DNA of 64,000 nt from Burkholderia anthina (GCF_902498995.1 NZ_CABVLY010000021.1:62001-126000), one strand, 5' to 3'. Counted from the stretch's first letter, positions 34,301 through 43,020 are shown. Notes: generated by a model not told the origin, from the letters alone. Translations and numbers: made by a program.

Positions 34301-35695
34301 TTACCGCGATCCGATCATCTGCTCGGGCCGCACCCACGCATCGAATTCCGCTTCGGTCAGGTAACCGAGCGCGAGCGCGGCGGCCTTCAGCGTCGTGCCT
34401 TCCTTGTGCGCCTTCTTCGCGATCTGCGCGGCCTTGTCGTAGCCGATGTGCGGGTTGAGCGCCGTCACCAGCATCAGCGATTCGTTCAGCAGCAGGTCGA
34501 TGCGCGCGCGGTTCGGCTCGATGCCTACCGCGCAGTGGTCGTTGAAGCTCTGCGCGCCGTCGGCGAGCAGCCGCACCGATTGCAGCACGTTGTGCGCGAT
34601 CATCGGCCGGAACACGTTCAGCTCGAAATTGCCGCTTGCGCCGCCGACGTTGACCGCGACGTCGTTGCCGAACACCTGGCAGCACAGCATCGTCACGGCT
34701 TCCGACTGCGTCGGATTCACCTTGCCCGGCATGATCGAGCTGCCCGGCTCGTTTTCCGGAATCGACAGTTCGCCAAGCCCGCAGCGCGGCCCGCTCGCGA
34801 GCCAGCGGACGTCGTTCGCGATCTTCATCAGGCTGGCCGCGACGGTCTTCAGCGCGCCGTGCGCGAACACCAGCGCGTCGGCGGCCGCCATCACCTCGAA
34901 CTTGCTCGGCGCCGTCACGAACGGCAGCTTGGTCAGCCGGCCGATCTCGTCGGCGACGCGCACCGCGAATTCCGGATGCGCGTTCAGCCCGGTGCCGACC
35001 GCGGTGCCGCCCAGCGCGAGTTCGTACAGGTGCGGCAGCGTCGATTCGAGGTGCCGGATGCCCTGGTCGAGTTGCGCGACGTAGCCGGAGAATTCCTGGC
35101 CGAGCGTGAGCGGCGTCGCGTCCTGCAGGTGCGTGCGGCCGATCTTCACGATGTCGGCGAATGCCTTCGACTTCGCATCGAGCGTCGTGCGCAGCGTGCG
35201 CAGCGCGGGCAGCAGGTGATTGACGATCGCGTACGCGGCGGCGATGTGCATCGCGGTCGGGAACACGTCGTTCGACGATTGGCCGCGGTTCACGTCGTCG
35301 TTCGGATGCACCTTGCGCGCTTCGCCGCGCTCGCCGCCCATCAGCTCGCTCGCGCGGTTCGCGATCACCTCGTTGAGGTTCATGTTGGTCTGCGTGCCGG
35401 AGCCCGTCTGCCATACGGCGAGCGGGAATTCGCGCGGATGCTTGCCCGCGATGATTTCGTCGGCCGTGTCGATGATCGCGCGCGCCTTGTCGTCGGCGAG
35501 CACGCCGAGCGACTGGTTCACCGCGGCTGCCGCGCGCTTGACGATCGCGAGCGCGTGGATCAGCTCGGGCGACTGCTTCTCCGTCGAGATCCGGAAATTC
35601 TGCAGCGAGCGCTCGGTCTGCGCGCCCCAGAGCCGGTCGGCCGGCACGGCGATCTCGCCGAACGTGTCGCGTTCCATCCGAACTGCTTCGTTCAT
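34301..35695 (-). CDS. fumC: Fumarate hydratase class II
   Basis: 464 residues from ATG 35695, preceded by a very strong ribosome site (AGGAGGAG). Superfamily motifs are FPTAMHIAAAYAI, GRTHLQDATPLTLGQEF (catalytic His) and the signature GSSIMPGKVNPTQSE with the catalytic serine. It is the iron-free, oxygen-stable fumarase that interconverts fumarate and malate in the TCA cycle. Single gene; the frame extends 36 codons upstream without similarity. Confidence 0.96.
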   Translation of the reverse strand: MNEAVRMERDTFGEIAVPADRLWGAQTERSLQNFRISTEKQSPELIHALAIVKRAAAAVNQSLGVLADDKARAIIDTADEIIAGKHPREFPLAVWQTGSGTQTNMNLNEVIANRASELMGGERGEARKVHPNDDVNRGQSSNDVFPTAMHIAAAYAIVNHLLPALRTLRTTLDAKSKAFADIVKIGRTHLQDATPLTLGQEFSGYVAQLDQGIRHLESTLPHLYELALGGTAVGTGLNAHPEFAVRVADEIGRLTKLPFVTAPSKFEVMAAADALVFAHGALKTVAASLMKIANDVRWLASGPRCGLGELSIPENEPGSSIMPGKVNPTQSEAVTMLCCQVFGNDVAVNVGGASGNFELNVFRPMIAHNVLQSVRLLADGAQSFNDHCAVGIEPNRARIDLLLNESLMLVTALNPHIGYDKAAQIAKKAHKEGTTLKAAALALGYLTEAEFDAWVRPEQMIGSR

Positions 35696-35839
35696 GATGC
35701 ACTCCTCCTGGAAAAGGGAAAGGCCGCGCGTCGCGCGGCGTCTGGCGTATCGTGGGGCAGTCGCGCCGCCTGGATGGCGGCGTTCTGGATCTTCAACCGA
35801 CAAGCATAGCGCTGGCGGCGATTTCGCGTCGTGTCGCGC

Positions 35840-37228
35840 TCAGCGCGTCGCCGCGATGAGCGACGCGCTTTTCAGATGGAAGCGCCATGCCATCAGCACG
35901 GCGACGCTCGCGAGGCCGGCCGCGAGCCCCCACCACAGGCCGCGGGCCCCGAGGCCCGCGTGGAATGCCAGCCAGTAGCCGGTCGGGAAGCCGATTCCCC
36001 AGTAGCCGAAAGTCGCCGCGAGCATCGGGATGCGCGTGTCCTTCAACCCGCGCAACGCGCCGGATGCGACGGTCTGCATGCCGTCGACGATCTGGAACAC
36101 CGCGGCGATGCCGAGCAGCGACGCGGCGAGCGACACCGTGCCGACGTTCGACGGATCGTCGAGGTGCAGGTACAGGCCGACGATCGCATGCGGTGCGACG
36201 ATCAGCACGAGACCGGACAGCGACATGAACGCGACGCCGAGGCCGAGCGCGACGAAGCCCGCGTGCCGCGCGGCGACAGGCGCACCGGCGCCGACCCAGT
36301 AGCCGACCCGCACGTTGGCGGCCTGGCCGATCGCGAGCGGCACCATGAAGGCTACCGACGCGACGTTCAGCGCGATCTGGTGCGCGGCAAGCGAGGTCGC
36401 GCCGAGCACGCCGATGGTCAGGCCCGTCGCGAGAAAGAGCGTCGATTCGACCCCGTACGTGATCGCCACCGGCCAGCCGATGCCGATCAGCTCGCCCATC
36501 ACCGGCAGCTTCGGGCGCGCGGCGGTCACGAAATGACGGAACCGCTGGCGGCCGTGCAGCAGCCAGATCAGCGCGAGTGCCGTGAGCCAGATCGTGATCG
36601 TCGTCGCGACGGCCGAACCGAGGAAGCCCAGCCGCGGCAACCCGAAGGCGCCGTGGATCAGTCCGTAGTTCAGCACGCCGTTGATGCCGACGCCGCCGAT
36701 CGACACCCACAGCAGCCGCCGCGCGGCGCCGATCGCGGGCAGGAACGCGCGCATCAGCCCGACGCCGATCAGGCTGCCGAGCGCCGCGAAACGCAGGATG
36801 CCGGTGTACTCGCCGACGTGATGCGCGAGCAGCGGCGGCTCGTGGAACATCAGCAGGATCGGTTCGGACAGCGACAGCGCGACGATCGCCGGAATCGCGA
36901 GCAGCACGGACAGCACGAAGCCGGTCCAGTAGATGTGCGGCACCCGGTGTTCGGCCTGCGCGCCGCGCGCATGCGCGACGCTCACGCTCACCGACGACAG
37001 CACGCCCTGCAGCACGGTCACGATGACGAAGAAGAAGTTTGCGCCGAGGCCGCCGGCCGCGAGCGAATCGGGGCCGAGCGAGCCGAGCAGCACCGTGTCG
37101 GTGACGCTCATCGCCATCTGCGAGAGTTGCGCGATCGCAAGCGGGGCGGCGAGGCGCGCGGTATCGGCGGCATGACTGGACAGGGACGGCGGCGCGGCGG
37201 CCGTCCGCGTAAGACCGGAATGCGACAT
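35840..37228 (-). CDS. MATE family multidrug/sodium antiporter (NorM-like)
   Basis: 462 residues with twelve predicted membrane spans in two homologous halves. LAAPLAIAQLSQMAMSVTDTVLLGSLG is typical of MATE helix 1-2. Also seen are GLGANFFFVIVTVLQGVLSSVSVSVAHARGA and, in the second half, LAAHQIALNVASVAFMVPLAIGQAANVRVGYW (in parts). It exports cationic drugs using a Na+ or H+ gradient; substrates cannot be read from sequence. Single gene. Confidence 0.9.
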   Translation of the reverse strand: MSHSGLTRTAAAPPSLSSHAADTARLAAPLAIAQLSQMAMSVTDTVLLGSLGPDSLAAGGLGANFFFVIVTVLQGVLSSVSVSVAHARGAQAEHRVPHIYWTGFVLSVLLAIPAIVALSLSEPILLMFHEPPLLAHHVGEYTGILRFAALGSLIGVGLMRAFLPAIGAARRLLWVSIGGVGINGVLNYGLIHGAFGLPRLGFLGSAVATTITIWLTALALIWLLHGRQRFRHFVTAARPKLPVMGELIGIGWPVAITYGVESTLFLATGLTIGVLGATSLAAHQIALNVASVAFMVPLAIGQAANVRVGYWVGAGAPVAARHAGFVALGLGVAFMSLSGLVLIVAPHAIVGLYLHLDDPSNVGTVSLAASLLGIAAVFQIVDGMQTVASGALRGLKDTRIPMLAATFGYWGIGFPTGYWLAFHAGLGARGLWWGLAAGLASVAVLMAWRFHLKSASLIAATR

Positions 37229-37355
37229 GGAATGGGCGCTCGCGCAGGTGCGGGCCCGCGCTGCCTGTATTTATTTTGAGAGACAGCTAGCTTACGGCTT
37301 TATTGAAACCGTGTCGAACGCGCGCCGATGGCCATGTCGAGGTCAGGGGGAACCG

Positions 37356-37574
37356 CTATGCGTCGTGGACCGCGATCCGCGTGTCGCCGAACAGCACGAC
37401 CTGACCCGCGCGGATCTTGCAGGTCTTGCGCAGCTCGACCGCGCCGTCGACTTTCACCGCGCCGGACGCGACGAACATCTTCGCGGTGCCGCCGCTGTCC
37501 GCGAGGCCGGTGATCTTGAGGAGGTTGTGCAGCTCGACGTATTCGCCGGTCAGCGTGAAATCCAGGTTGGGCAT
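37356..37574 (-). CDS. Small S4-domain RNA-binding protein (YbcJ-like)
   Basis: 72 residues from ATG 37574. It starts MPNLDFTLTGEYVELHNLLK; then ITGLADSGGTAKMFVASGAV and KVDGAVELRKTCKIRAGQVV make up the S4 fold. YbcJ-type proteins bind RNA, probably in ribosome maturation, with no settled role. Upstream 270 bases are non-coding. Confidence 0.85.
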   Translation of the reverse strand: MPNLDFTLTGEYVELHNLLKITGLADSGGTAKMFVASGAVKVDGAVELRKTCKIRAGQVVLFGDTRIAVHDA

Positions 37575-37794
37575 GACGAAAGGGGGGCGCAATGCGCGGG
37601 AGGAGTCGCCCCGCATCATACGGCACCGCGGGCCGGCACGCGAGCGCGGACGGCCGCGGCCCGCAGTTGTTAAGGACTGTGAGCCATTCGTCAGCAAATG
37701 AAACGGTGGGTAACAGTCTGAGAGATTCGAGAACCGGCCGTGCGGCCCGCGGGTCTTTCGTCGTACCTGCTGCATGTTGCGGCAGGGGACGCGA

Positions 37795-37816
37795 CGGATC
37801 GCATCGATGCGATCCG
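37795..37816 (+). promoter_or_regulatory. Perfect 22-bp palindrome in the leader of the Ala/Lys/His-rich protein gene
   Basis: CGGATCGCATC (37795-37805) is followed directly by its exact reverse complement (37806-37816), 28 bases before the start codon. It could be an operator or, in RNA, a hairpin upstream of the ribosome site. Confidence 0.45.
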
Positions 37817-37844
37817 CGCCAACAACTTCTTGAGGAGGATTGTC

Positions 37845-38249
37845 ATGTCCAAGATTCGTACGATGCTGATCGGTGCCGCGCTGACGGCGTTCGCCACTTC
37901 GGCCGCATTCGCGCAGACGGGCGTCGCGACCCAGGGCAGCGCGGGAGCCGGCGTGCAGGCACAGGCGCCGGCCGCGGGTGTCGGGGCAGGCGTGCAAGGC
38001 GGTGCCGGCGCGAACGCATCGGGCAATGCGGCGGGCGGCGCGACCGACGCGCTCGGCACGGCAGCCGACGGCGCGAAGGATACGGCTGCGTCGTCGGTTC
38101 ACTCGGCCAAGAAGCACGCGAAGCATGCGGCGAAGTCGGCCAAGCACCATGCCGGTACGGCCAAGTCGAAGGTGGGTGACGCAGCGGCCGAAGGCGGTGC
38201 GTCGGCAGACGTGCAGGGCGGTGCATCGGCCCAGGGCGCCACGCAGTAA
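37845..38249 (+). CDS. Exported Ala/Gly-rich protein with Lys/His-rich, histone H1-like segment
   Basis: 134 residues from ATG 37845 with a strong ribosome site (GAGGAGG). Signal peptide MSKIRTMLIGAALTAFATSAAFA is cleaved near AFA-QTG. The mature protein is low complexity: Gly/Ala/Gln repeats (VQAQAPAAGVGAGVQGGAG), then SAKKHAKHAAKSAKHHAGTAK, a basic amphipathic stretch like an H1 tail, then AEGGASADVQGGASAQG. No enzyme motif. It may bind DNA, polyanions or metal at the cell surface, or be a stress protein; this is a guess. Followed by a terminator. Confidence 0.7.
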   Translation: MSKIRTMLIGAALTAFATSAAFAQTGVATQGSAGAGVQAQAPAAGVGAGVQGGAGANASGNAAGGATDALGTAADGAKDTAASSVHSAKKHAKHAAKSAKHHAGTAKSKVGDAAAEGGASADVQGGASAQGATQ

Positions 38250-38311
38250 GCGGTGCCCCGTCGCCGCGCGATGCTCGCCCCGGACGGCGCATCGCGACGG
38301 CGGTGATCCGG

Positions 38312-38347
38312 CGGCCCGGTTCGCATTGCGCGGCCCGGGCCGTTTTT
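38312..38347 (+). terminator. Terminator after the Ala/Lys/His-rich protein gene
   Basis: CGGCCCGG (38312-38319) / CCGGGCCG (38335-38342), 15-base loop, then TTTTT. Confidence 0.65.
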
Positions 38348-38366
38348 CATGCGCCGGCGCGGGCCG

Positions 38367-39146
38367 TCATGGCCGGCGCTGGTCCGGCCCCGGGCCGGGC
38401 GCACGCCGCGCGGCGGCGGCCGGCGCAAACACGCTGCGCAGCCATCCGGCAAGCCGCGCGAAGACGTCATATGGCTCGTCGACGAAGATCTCGGGTTTCA
38501 GGAGCCGCATGTACTCCATGATCTGCTGCGCTTCCTGTTTCTGGAACGAGCCGTGCGAGAGACCGAGCCGCAGCAGCCCGCGCAGTTCGCCGAGCTTGTC
38601 GCGCGCCGCGCTGCCGACGCTCATCTCGCACGCGAGCTTCGCCTCGTAGATGCGCTGCCGCAGCGACTCCGCGAGCCGCCACGCGGGCGTCTGCATCATC
38701 TCCTCGAGTGTCTGGATGTCGTGCACCGCGCTCTTGATCTGTGCGGCGAGCGGGTCGACGAGCGATGCGTCGCTCTGCGCCTCGGCGACGATCGCCTTGG
38801 CCCAGTCGCGGCAGGCCTTCGCGAGCTCGTCCGGCGTCCATTCGGAGCGCGACGCGAAACCGAAGCCGAATTCGCCGGCCTGCCGCATCAGGATCGCGAC
38901 GACGTCCGGGAACTCCTTGTCGAGGGTGCGCTTTGCCCACGCGTACTGGCCGCCCTCGAGCATCCGCTGTACCGCGTGCTCGGTCAGCGGCACCATGTTG
39001 TCGAGCAGCTTGGCGCGCAGGAAATCCTCGAACGACGGCGTCGCGAACTGCGGGTCGAGCTTCAGCGATACGCGCACGAACGCATCGTAGTCCTTGCGCA
39101 GTGACGCAAGGGTGTCGTCCTTGATGGAAAGGGTGATCTGGCCCAT
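38367..39146 (-). CDS. Conserved-looking cytoplasmic protein of unknown function
   Basis: 259 residues from ATG 39146. I do not recognise the family. The protein has no signal peptide and no membrane span. It looks mostly helical, with charged amphipathic stretches such as SIKDDTLASLRKDYDAFVRV, FEDFLRAKLLDNMVPLTEHAV and ELRGLLRLGLSHGSFQKQEA. The last 20 residues are Ala/Pro/Arg-rich. Normal codon use and a full frame suggest a real gene. It lies alone between the Ala/Lys/His-rich gene and azlD. Confidence 0.6.
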   Translation of the reverse strand: MGQITLSIKDDTLASLRKDYDAFVRVSLKLDPQFATPSFEDFLRAKLLDNMVPLTEHAVQRMLEGGQYAWAKRTLDKEFPDVVAILMRQAGEFGFGFASRSEWTPDELAKACRDWAKAIVAEAQSDASLVDPLAAQIKSAVHDIQTLEEMMQTPAWRLAESLRQRIYEAKLACEMSVGSAARDKLGELRGLLRLGLSHGSFQKQEAQQIMEYMRLLKPEIFVDEPYDVFARLAGWLRSVFAPAAAARRAPGPGPDQRRP

Positions 39147-39305
39147 GAATCGTCTCGATGGCGGCCCGCGCGGGCAGGTCGCCGGCATCACGCACCAGGA
39201 CGGGCGCAGCGTCGACGGACCGGTTCGCGCCGAGGCCGATGGCGGGTCTTCATTCCCTATATCGGCGCGCCGCACGCAAACTTGAGCGCGACCGGCGAAG
39301 CGCGC

Positions 39306-39644
39306 TTACGCCGGCAGCCAGTGCGGCATCACGATCCCTTGCCAGAAGAAGAACACCGCGAGCCCGACCGCGATCGTCAGGAGCGGCCGGCGCGTCGTTG
39401 CCGATACGAGCACGGCGGCGAGCGCGCCGACGAGCTGCGGATTGCGCCAGGTCAGTTCGGCCGTGCCGCCGTGCGGCGAGACGACCATCGGCACGATGAT
39501 CGCGGTCAGCACGGTGACGGGCACGAAGCCGAGCGCGGTCCGCACGAGCGGCGGAAAGGTCAGCCGCTCGCCGAACAGGAACAGCGTCGTCCGGATCGCA
39601 TAGGTGATGACGGCCATCCCGAGGATCAGCAACGCGTAGCTCAC
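39306..39644 (-). CDS. azlD: AzlD family branched-chain amino acid exporter subunit
   Basis: 112 residues from GTG 39644, with a GGAGG ribosome site. Four hydrophobic segments are visible: YALLILGMAVITYAIRTTLFL, LVRTALGFVPVTVLTAIIVPMVV, NPQLVGALAAVLVSATTRRPLL and TIAVGLAVFFFWQGI. It pairs with AzlC to export branched-chain amino acids or analogues. Its start overlaps the azlC stop by four bases. Confidence 0.88.
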   Translation of the reverse strand: MSYALLILGMAVITYAIRTTLFLFGERLTFPPLVRTALGFVPVTVLTAIIVPMVVSPHGGTAELTWRNPQLVGALAAVLVSATTRRPLLTIAVGLAVFFFWQGIVMPHWLPA

Positions 39645-40408
39645 GATGCGGCCTCCGTGCACGAACCGGTGCGCGAGCGTGCGTGCAGCAGCGTGAGCGC
39701 GACGCCGACCGCGACGCCGGCGGCCACGGCGCCGAGCAGCCCGAGCTTGTACGGCCAGCCCTGCCAGAAGTACGCGAGCGTGCCGGCTGTCGCGGCGGCC
39801 GCGAAATAGCGCAGCGTGCCGAGTTGCGGGACGACGATCGCGATGAAGGTCGCCGCCATCGCGAAATCGAGCCCGAGCGACTGGAGGCCCGGGAACGCGG
39901 CGCCGAAGCCGATGCCCGCGAGCGTCCAGACCTGCCAGTTCAGGTACATCGCGAGGCCCGAGCCGAAGAAGTAGTACGGGCCGATCGCACCGGGCGGGAA
40001 GTGCCGGTAGTGCGCATAGGCGACCGCGAACACCTCGTCGGTCATCAGCGCGCCGAGCGTTGCGCGCCAGCGCAGCGGCAGGTGCGCGACGTACGGCGCG
40101 AGCGTCGCGCTGTACAGCAGGTGACGCAGGTTCACGATCAGCGTCGTCGCGAGCACGACGACGAAGCTCGCGCTGCCGGCGATCAGGCCGAGCGCGATGA
40201 ATTGCGCGGAGCCGGCGAACACGACGAGCGACATCAGCGCGCCGTGCCAGGCGGCGAGCGGGCCGCCGCCGACGAGCGTGCCGAAGATCACGCCGAACGG
40301 CGCCGCGCCGATCATCATCGGGATCGTGTCGCGTGCGCCGTCGAGCCATTCGTTCAGCGGACGGCGGGGTGGGGGCGAGGGTACGGGGTTCAAGGGGCGC
40401 TTCTCCAT
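39641..40408 (-). CDS. azlC: AzlC family branched-chain amino acid exporter, large subunit
   Basis: 255 residues from ATG 40408. The signature region DTIPMMIGAAPFGVIFGTLVGGGPL is followed by SLVVFAGSAQFIALGLIAGS and LIVNLRHLLYSATLAPYV, all typical of AzlC/YgaZ. About seven membrane spans. The two-gene azlCD unit is directly downstream of, and on the same strand as, an AraC-type regulator, its likely controller. Confidence 0.92.
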   Translation of the reverse strand: MEKRPLNPVPSPPPRRPLNEWLDGARDTIPMMIGAAPFGVIFGTLVGGGPLAAWHGALMSLVVFAGSAQFIALGLIAGSASFVVVLATTLIVNLRHLLYSATLAPYVAHLPLRWRATLGALMTDEVFAVAYAHYRHFPPGAIGPYYFFGSGLAMYLNWQVWTLAGIGFGAAFPGLQSLGLDFAMAATFIAIVVPQLGTLRYFAAAATAGTLAYFWQGWPYKLGLLGAVAAGVAVGVALTLLHARSRTGSCTEAAS

Positions 40409-40524
40409 GAGTCGGAGGATAGCGGGCCGGCGCCGTGACGGCTTGTATGTTCTTGCGCCCGCCGATGTCGGCGGTGCGATGTGCTGGCACGGTTTCCCGT
40501 GCCAGCGAAGCGCGAAAGCGTGCG

Positions 40525-41427
40525 TCAGCGGGCCTGCCAGCGTCCGGGCGGCACGCCGAACATCCGTTTGAAGTGTCGCGTGAAGTGGCTCTGGTCGACG
40601 AAGCCGCTTGCCGCCGCGACATCGGCGACGGGCACGCCCGCGCGCAACGGCGCAAGCGCGCGCTGCAGCCGCAACTGGTTGCGCCACGCATGCGGCGGCA
40701 TCCCGGTCGTACGGGTGAACAGACGCGCTGCGTGGAACGACGACAGGCCGGCTGCCTGCGCGACATCGTCGAGCGTCACCGTGCACGTGAGATCGGCCGC
40801 GAGCCGTTCGCGCATCGCGTCGACGCGCGGCTCGTCTGCCGCGAGCACCGCCGGTTGCAGCCGCGCGTCGGCGTGGCGCGCGATCAGGGTCGACAGTGCG
40901 TCGAGCATCGCGGTTTCGGCGGCGAGCGGGTCGTACGCGCGCGGCGCGCCGGGAGCGGGACCGGCGGCGGCCGCCGGCCCGTGCGCGCCGGATGGCGGCA
41001 TGGGTTCGCTGCCGGCTTCCATCATCCGGTGCGCGAGCGCGAGGCGCGCCGCGAGATCGGGGTCGCGGATCACGCCGGACGGGAACCACGGCGCATCTTG
41101 CGGGCGACCCGCGATCGCGCTCGCGAGTGCGCGGATATAGTCGACCGGCACGTAGCTGACGCGATAGCACCAGCCCTCGTCGGTCGCGCGCGAGCCCGTG
41201 TGCACTTCGCCGGGATTGATCACCGGCACGGTGCCCGTTTCGGCGACATGGCCGCTGCCGCGACAGGTGTAGCGCTCCGCGCCCTCGAGGATCACCGGAA
41301 TCGTGTACGCGTCGTGCCAGTGCGGCGCGAACGTATGATCGCGATAGGTGGCCGTGAGCAGATCCGCATCCGGCAGCAGCGGCGTGCGCCAGTAGCGTGC
41401 GGAATCCGGAAGGCGGGTGGCGGACAT
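40525..41427 (-). CDS. AraC family transcriptional regulator, probably of azlCD
   Basis: 300 residues. An N-terminal cupin-type sensor (about 25-110: HTFAPHWHDAYTIPVILEGAERY) and a C-terminal double helix-turn-helix (about 205-300: TLDDVAQAAGLSSFHAARLF, then VADVAAASGFVDQSHFTRHFKRMFG, ending PPGRWQAR). A Pro/Ala/Gly linker separates them. It is about 115 bases upstream of azlC in the same orientation, so it may respond to an amino acid and drive export. The ligand is unknown. Confidence 0.9.
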   Translation of the reverse strand: MSATRLPDSARYWRTPLLPDADLLTATYRDHTFAPHWHDAYTIPVILEGAERYTCRGSGHVAETGTVPVINPGEVHTGSRATDEGWCYRVSYVPVDYIRALASAIAGRPQDAPWFPSGVIRDPDLAARLALAHRMMEAGSEPMPPSGAHGPAAAAGPAPGAPRAYDPLAAETAMLDALSTLIARHADARLQPAVLAADEPRVDAMRERLAADLTCTVTLDDVAQAAGLSSFHAARLFTRTTGMPPHAWRNQLRLQRALAPLRAGVPVADVAAASGFVDQSHFTRHFKRMFGVPPGRWQAR

Positions 41428-41488
41428 GGTCGGGCGCGGGAACGGTCGAATCGACAGTGTATCGCTCGCGCGCCCGGCAGGCGCGGGC

Positions 41489-41974
41489 TTACTTGACCGG
41501 GATCGTCGTGCCGGCCGGCATCGGCACCGCGGTGACGGCGTTCTTCGGGCTGCCGCTGACGATGCGGTCGCTGTAGGTCAGGTAGACGAGCGTGTTGCGC
41601 TTCTTGTCGACCACGCGTACGACGTGCAGCGTCTTGAAGATGAACGACATGCGCTCGCTGAACACGTCGGTCTGCTGCTTGAGCGGCTCCTTGAAGCTGA
41701 GCGGGCCGACTTGCCGGCAGGCGATCGACGCTTCGCTCGGATCTTCCGCGACGCCGAGCGTGCCCTTGATGCCGCCGGTGCGCGCGCGCGACACGTAGCA
41801 GGTCACGCCGCTCACGAGCGGATCGTCGTACGCTTCGACGACCACGCGATCGGAGCCCGTCACGCGGAAATGGGTGTTGACGCTGCCGACTTCCTCCGCG
41901 TGCGCGAGCGGGGCGGCGGCAAGGGCGGAAAAGAGAAGGGCGAACGGCGTGGCGGAAAGGAGGCGGTGCTTCAT
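41489..41974 (-). CDS. creA: CreA family periplasmic protein
   Basis: 161 residues from ATG 41974, chosen at a signal peptide (LLSATPFALLFSALAAAPLAHA). The mature part has EEVGSVNTHFRVTGSDRVVVEAYDDP, GVTCYVSRARTGGIKGTLGVAEDPSEASIACR and TLVYLTYSDRIVSGSPKNAV (in parts), which is the CreA/DUF1131-like fold. Its biochemical role is unknown. Confidence 0.88.
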   Translation of the reverse strand: MKHRLLSATPFALLFSALAAAPLAHAEEVGSVNTHFRVTGSDRVVVEAYDDPLVSGVTCYVSRARTGGIKGTLGVAEDPSEASIACRQVGPLSFKEPLKQQTDVFSERMSFIFKTLHVVRVVDKKRNTLVYLTYSDRIVSGSPKNAVTAVPMPAGTTIPVK

Positions 41975-42048
41975 CGACGGAACCGGATGCGAATGCGGGA
42001 CAGAGACTCTAGCATGCGCGGCGGTGGCCGACGGGCGCCGAAAAGACA

Positions 42049-42074
42049 AAAGGCCCGTCGAATGACGGGCCTTT
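42049..42074 (-). terminator. Terminator of the tRNA-Asn pair
   Basis: AAAGGCCCGTC (42049-42059) and its exact complement (42064-42074), loop GAAT. On the minus strand it follows the tRNA and ends in TTTTGTCTTTT. Confidence 0.8.
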
Positions 42075-42081
42075 CATTGTC

Positions 42082-42157
42082 TGGCTCCCCGACCTGGGCT
42101 CGAACCAGGGACCTACGGATTAACAGTCCGGCGCTCTACCGACTGAGCTATCGGGGA
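42082..42157 (-). tRNA. tRNA-Asn (anticodon GTT), copy 2
   Basis: A 76-base tRNA with encoded CCA. The acceptor stem TCCCCGA pairs with TCGGGGA, the D-arm contains AGCTCAGTCGGTAGAGC, and the anticodon loop is CTGTTAA (anticodon GTT). The T-arm is GGTTCGAGCC. It is identical to the copy at 42242 and downstream of it in the direction of transcription. Confidence 0.97.
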
Positions 42158-42241
42158 ATAAATCGGTATATCTGCGTGTTGGGTTCCCAACAAAGGGTTT
42201 CCAACAAAAAACCCGTCCACTTTCAACGGGCTTTGTGTTTT

Positions 42242-42317
42242 TGGCTCCCCGACCTGGGCTCGAACCAGGGACCTACGGATTAACAGTCCGGCGCTCTACC
42301 GACTGAGCTATCGGGGA
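42242..42317 (-). tRNA. tRNA-Asn (anticodon GTT), copy 1
   Basis: Same 76-base sequence as the downstream copy, with encoded CCA. An 84-base spacer separates the two. The spacer holds a weak hairpin (ACCCGT / ACGGG with a T-run) that might act as a partial terminator or processing site. A consensus promoter lies just upstream. Confidence 0.97.
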
Positions 42318-42343
42318 ACAAACAACAACAGCAGAGAAACGAG

Positions 42344-42372
42344 ATTGTATGGAGTGTTCGCTAACCTGTCAA
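42344..42372 (-). promoter_or_regulatory. Strong sigma-70 promoter of the tRNA-Asn operon
   Basis: Read on the minus strand: TTGACA (42372-42367), 17-base spacer, TACAAT (42349-42344), with start near 42337. Consensus -35 and near-consensus -10. Confidence 0.85.
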
Positions 42373-42418
42373 TACTTTTGGGCCGCGGCGCACAAAAAAA
42401 TTCGACGCCGCTGCGCGA

Positions 42419-42742
42419 TCAGCGCTCGAGCAGGTGCAGCTTCTCTTGCACGTCCTTCCACTCGTCCGCGTCGGCCGGCGCCGGCTTGGTCTTCGTGATC
42501 GACGGCCAGCCCTTCGCCAGCTCGGCGTTCAGCTCGGTGAACTGCTGCTGGTCGCCCGGAACGTCTTCTTCGGCATAGATCGCATTGGTCGGGCACTCGG
42601 CGACGCACACGGCGCAGTCGATGCACTCGTCCGGATCGATGGCGAGAAAGTTGGGACCTTCACGGAAGCAATCCACCGGGCACACATCCACGCAATCCGT
42701 GTATTTGCACTTGATGCAGCCTTCGGTCACAACGTGAGTCAT
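42419..42742 (-). CDS. fdxA: 7Fe ferredoxin
   Basis: 107 residues from ATG 42742. The N-terminus has CIKCKYTDCVDVCPVDCF and CIDCAVCVAECPTNA, the cysteine pattern for one 3Fe-4S and one 4Fe-4S cluster, as in FdxA of Azotobacter/Pseudomonas. A C-terminal helical tail (about 70-107) is also typical of the type. It is a small electron carrier whose partner is not evident from the neighbours. Confidence 0.95.
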   Translation of the reverse strand: MTHVVTEGCIKCKYTDCVDVCPVDCFREGPNFLAIDPDECIDCAVCVAECPTNAIYAEEDVPGDQQQFTELNAELAKGWPSITKTKPAPADADEWKDVQEKLHLLER

Positions 42743-43020
42743 TAAAACGCTCCTGCTTGGCGGTATATATGGGGTGGCGTTTGCGCCAAAAGCGGCATTG
42801 TAACTGAAGCGCAAAACCCGCATGACGTGGTCGGCTTTCCGGCTTATATCGTTTCGTGATTAGTTTATGGCGTCGGGCGGCGGCAGAAGGCGCCCGACCG
42901 ACGGCGGCGGGCGGGGAGGGGTTTCACGATGGTCCGGCACGCATTCGGGTAACATGGCCGACAGACCGGGCGGCGCGCGGTGCGCCGGGGCCCGGTCACG
43001 ATATCGGCGGTACCGCAATC

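Noticed and set aside
42082..42317. Genomic island attachment at tRNA-Asn
   Set aside because: No integrase, no truncated tRNA repeat and no composition shift on either side; flanking genes are core (creA, fdxA).
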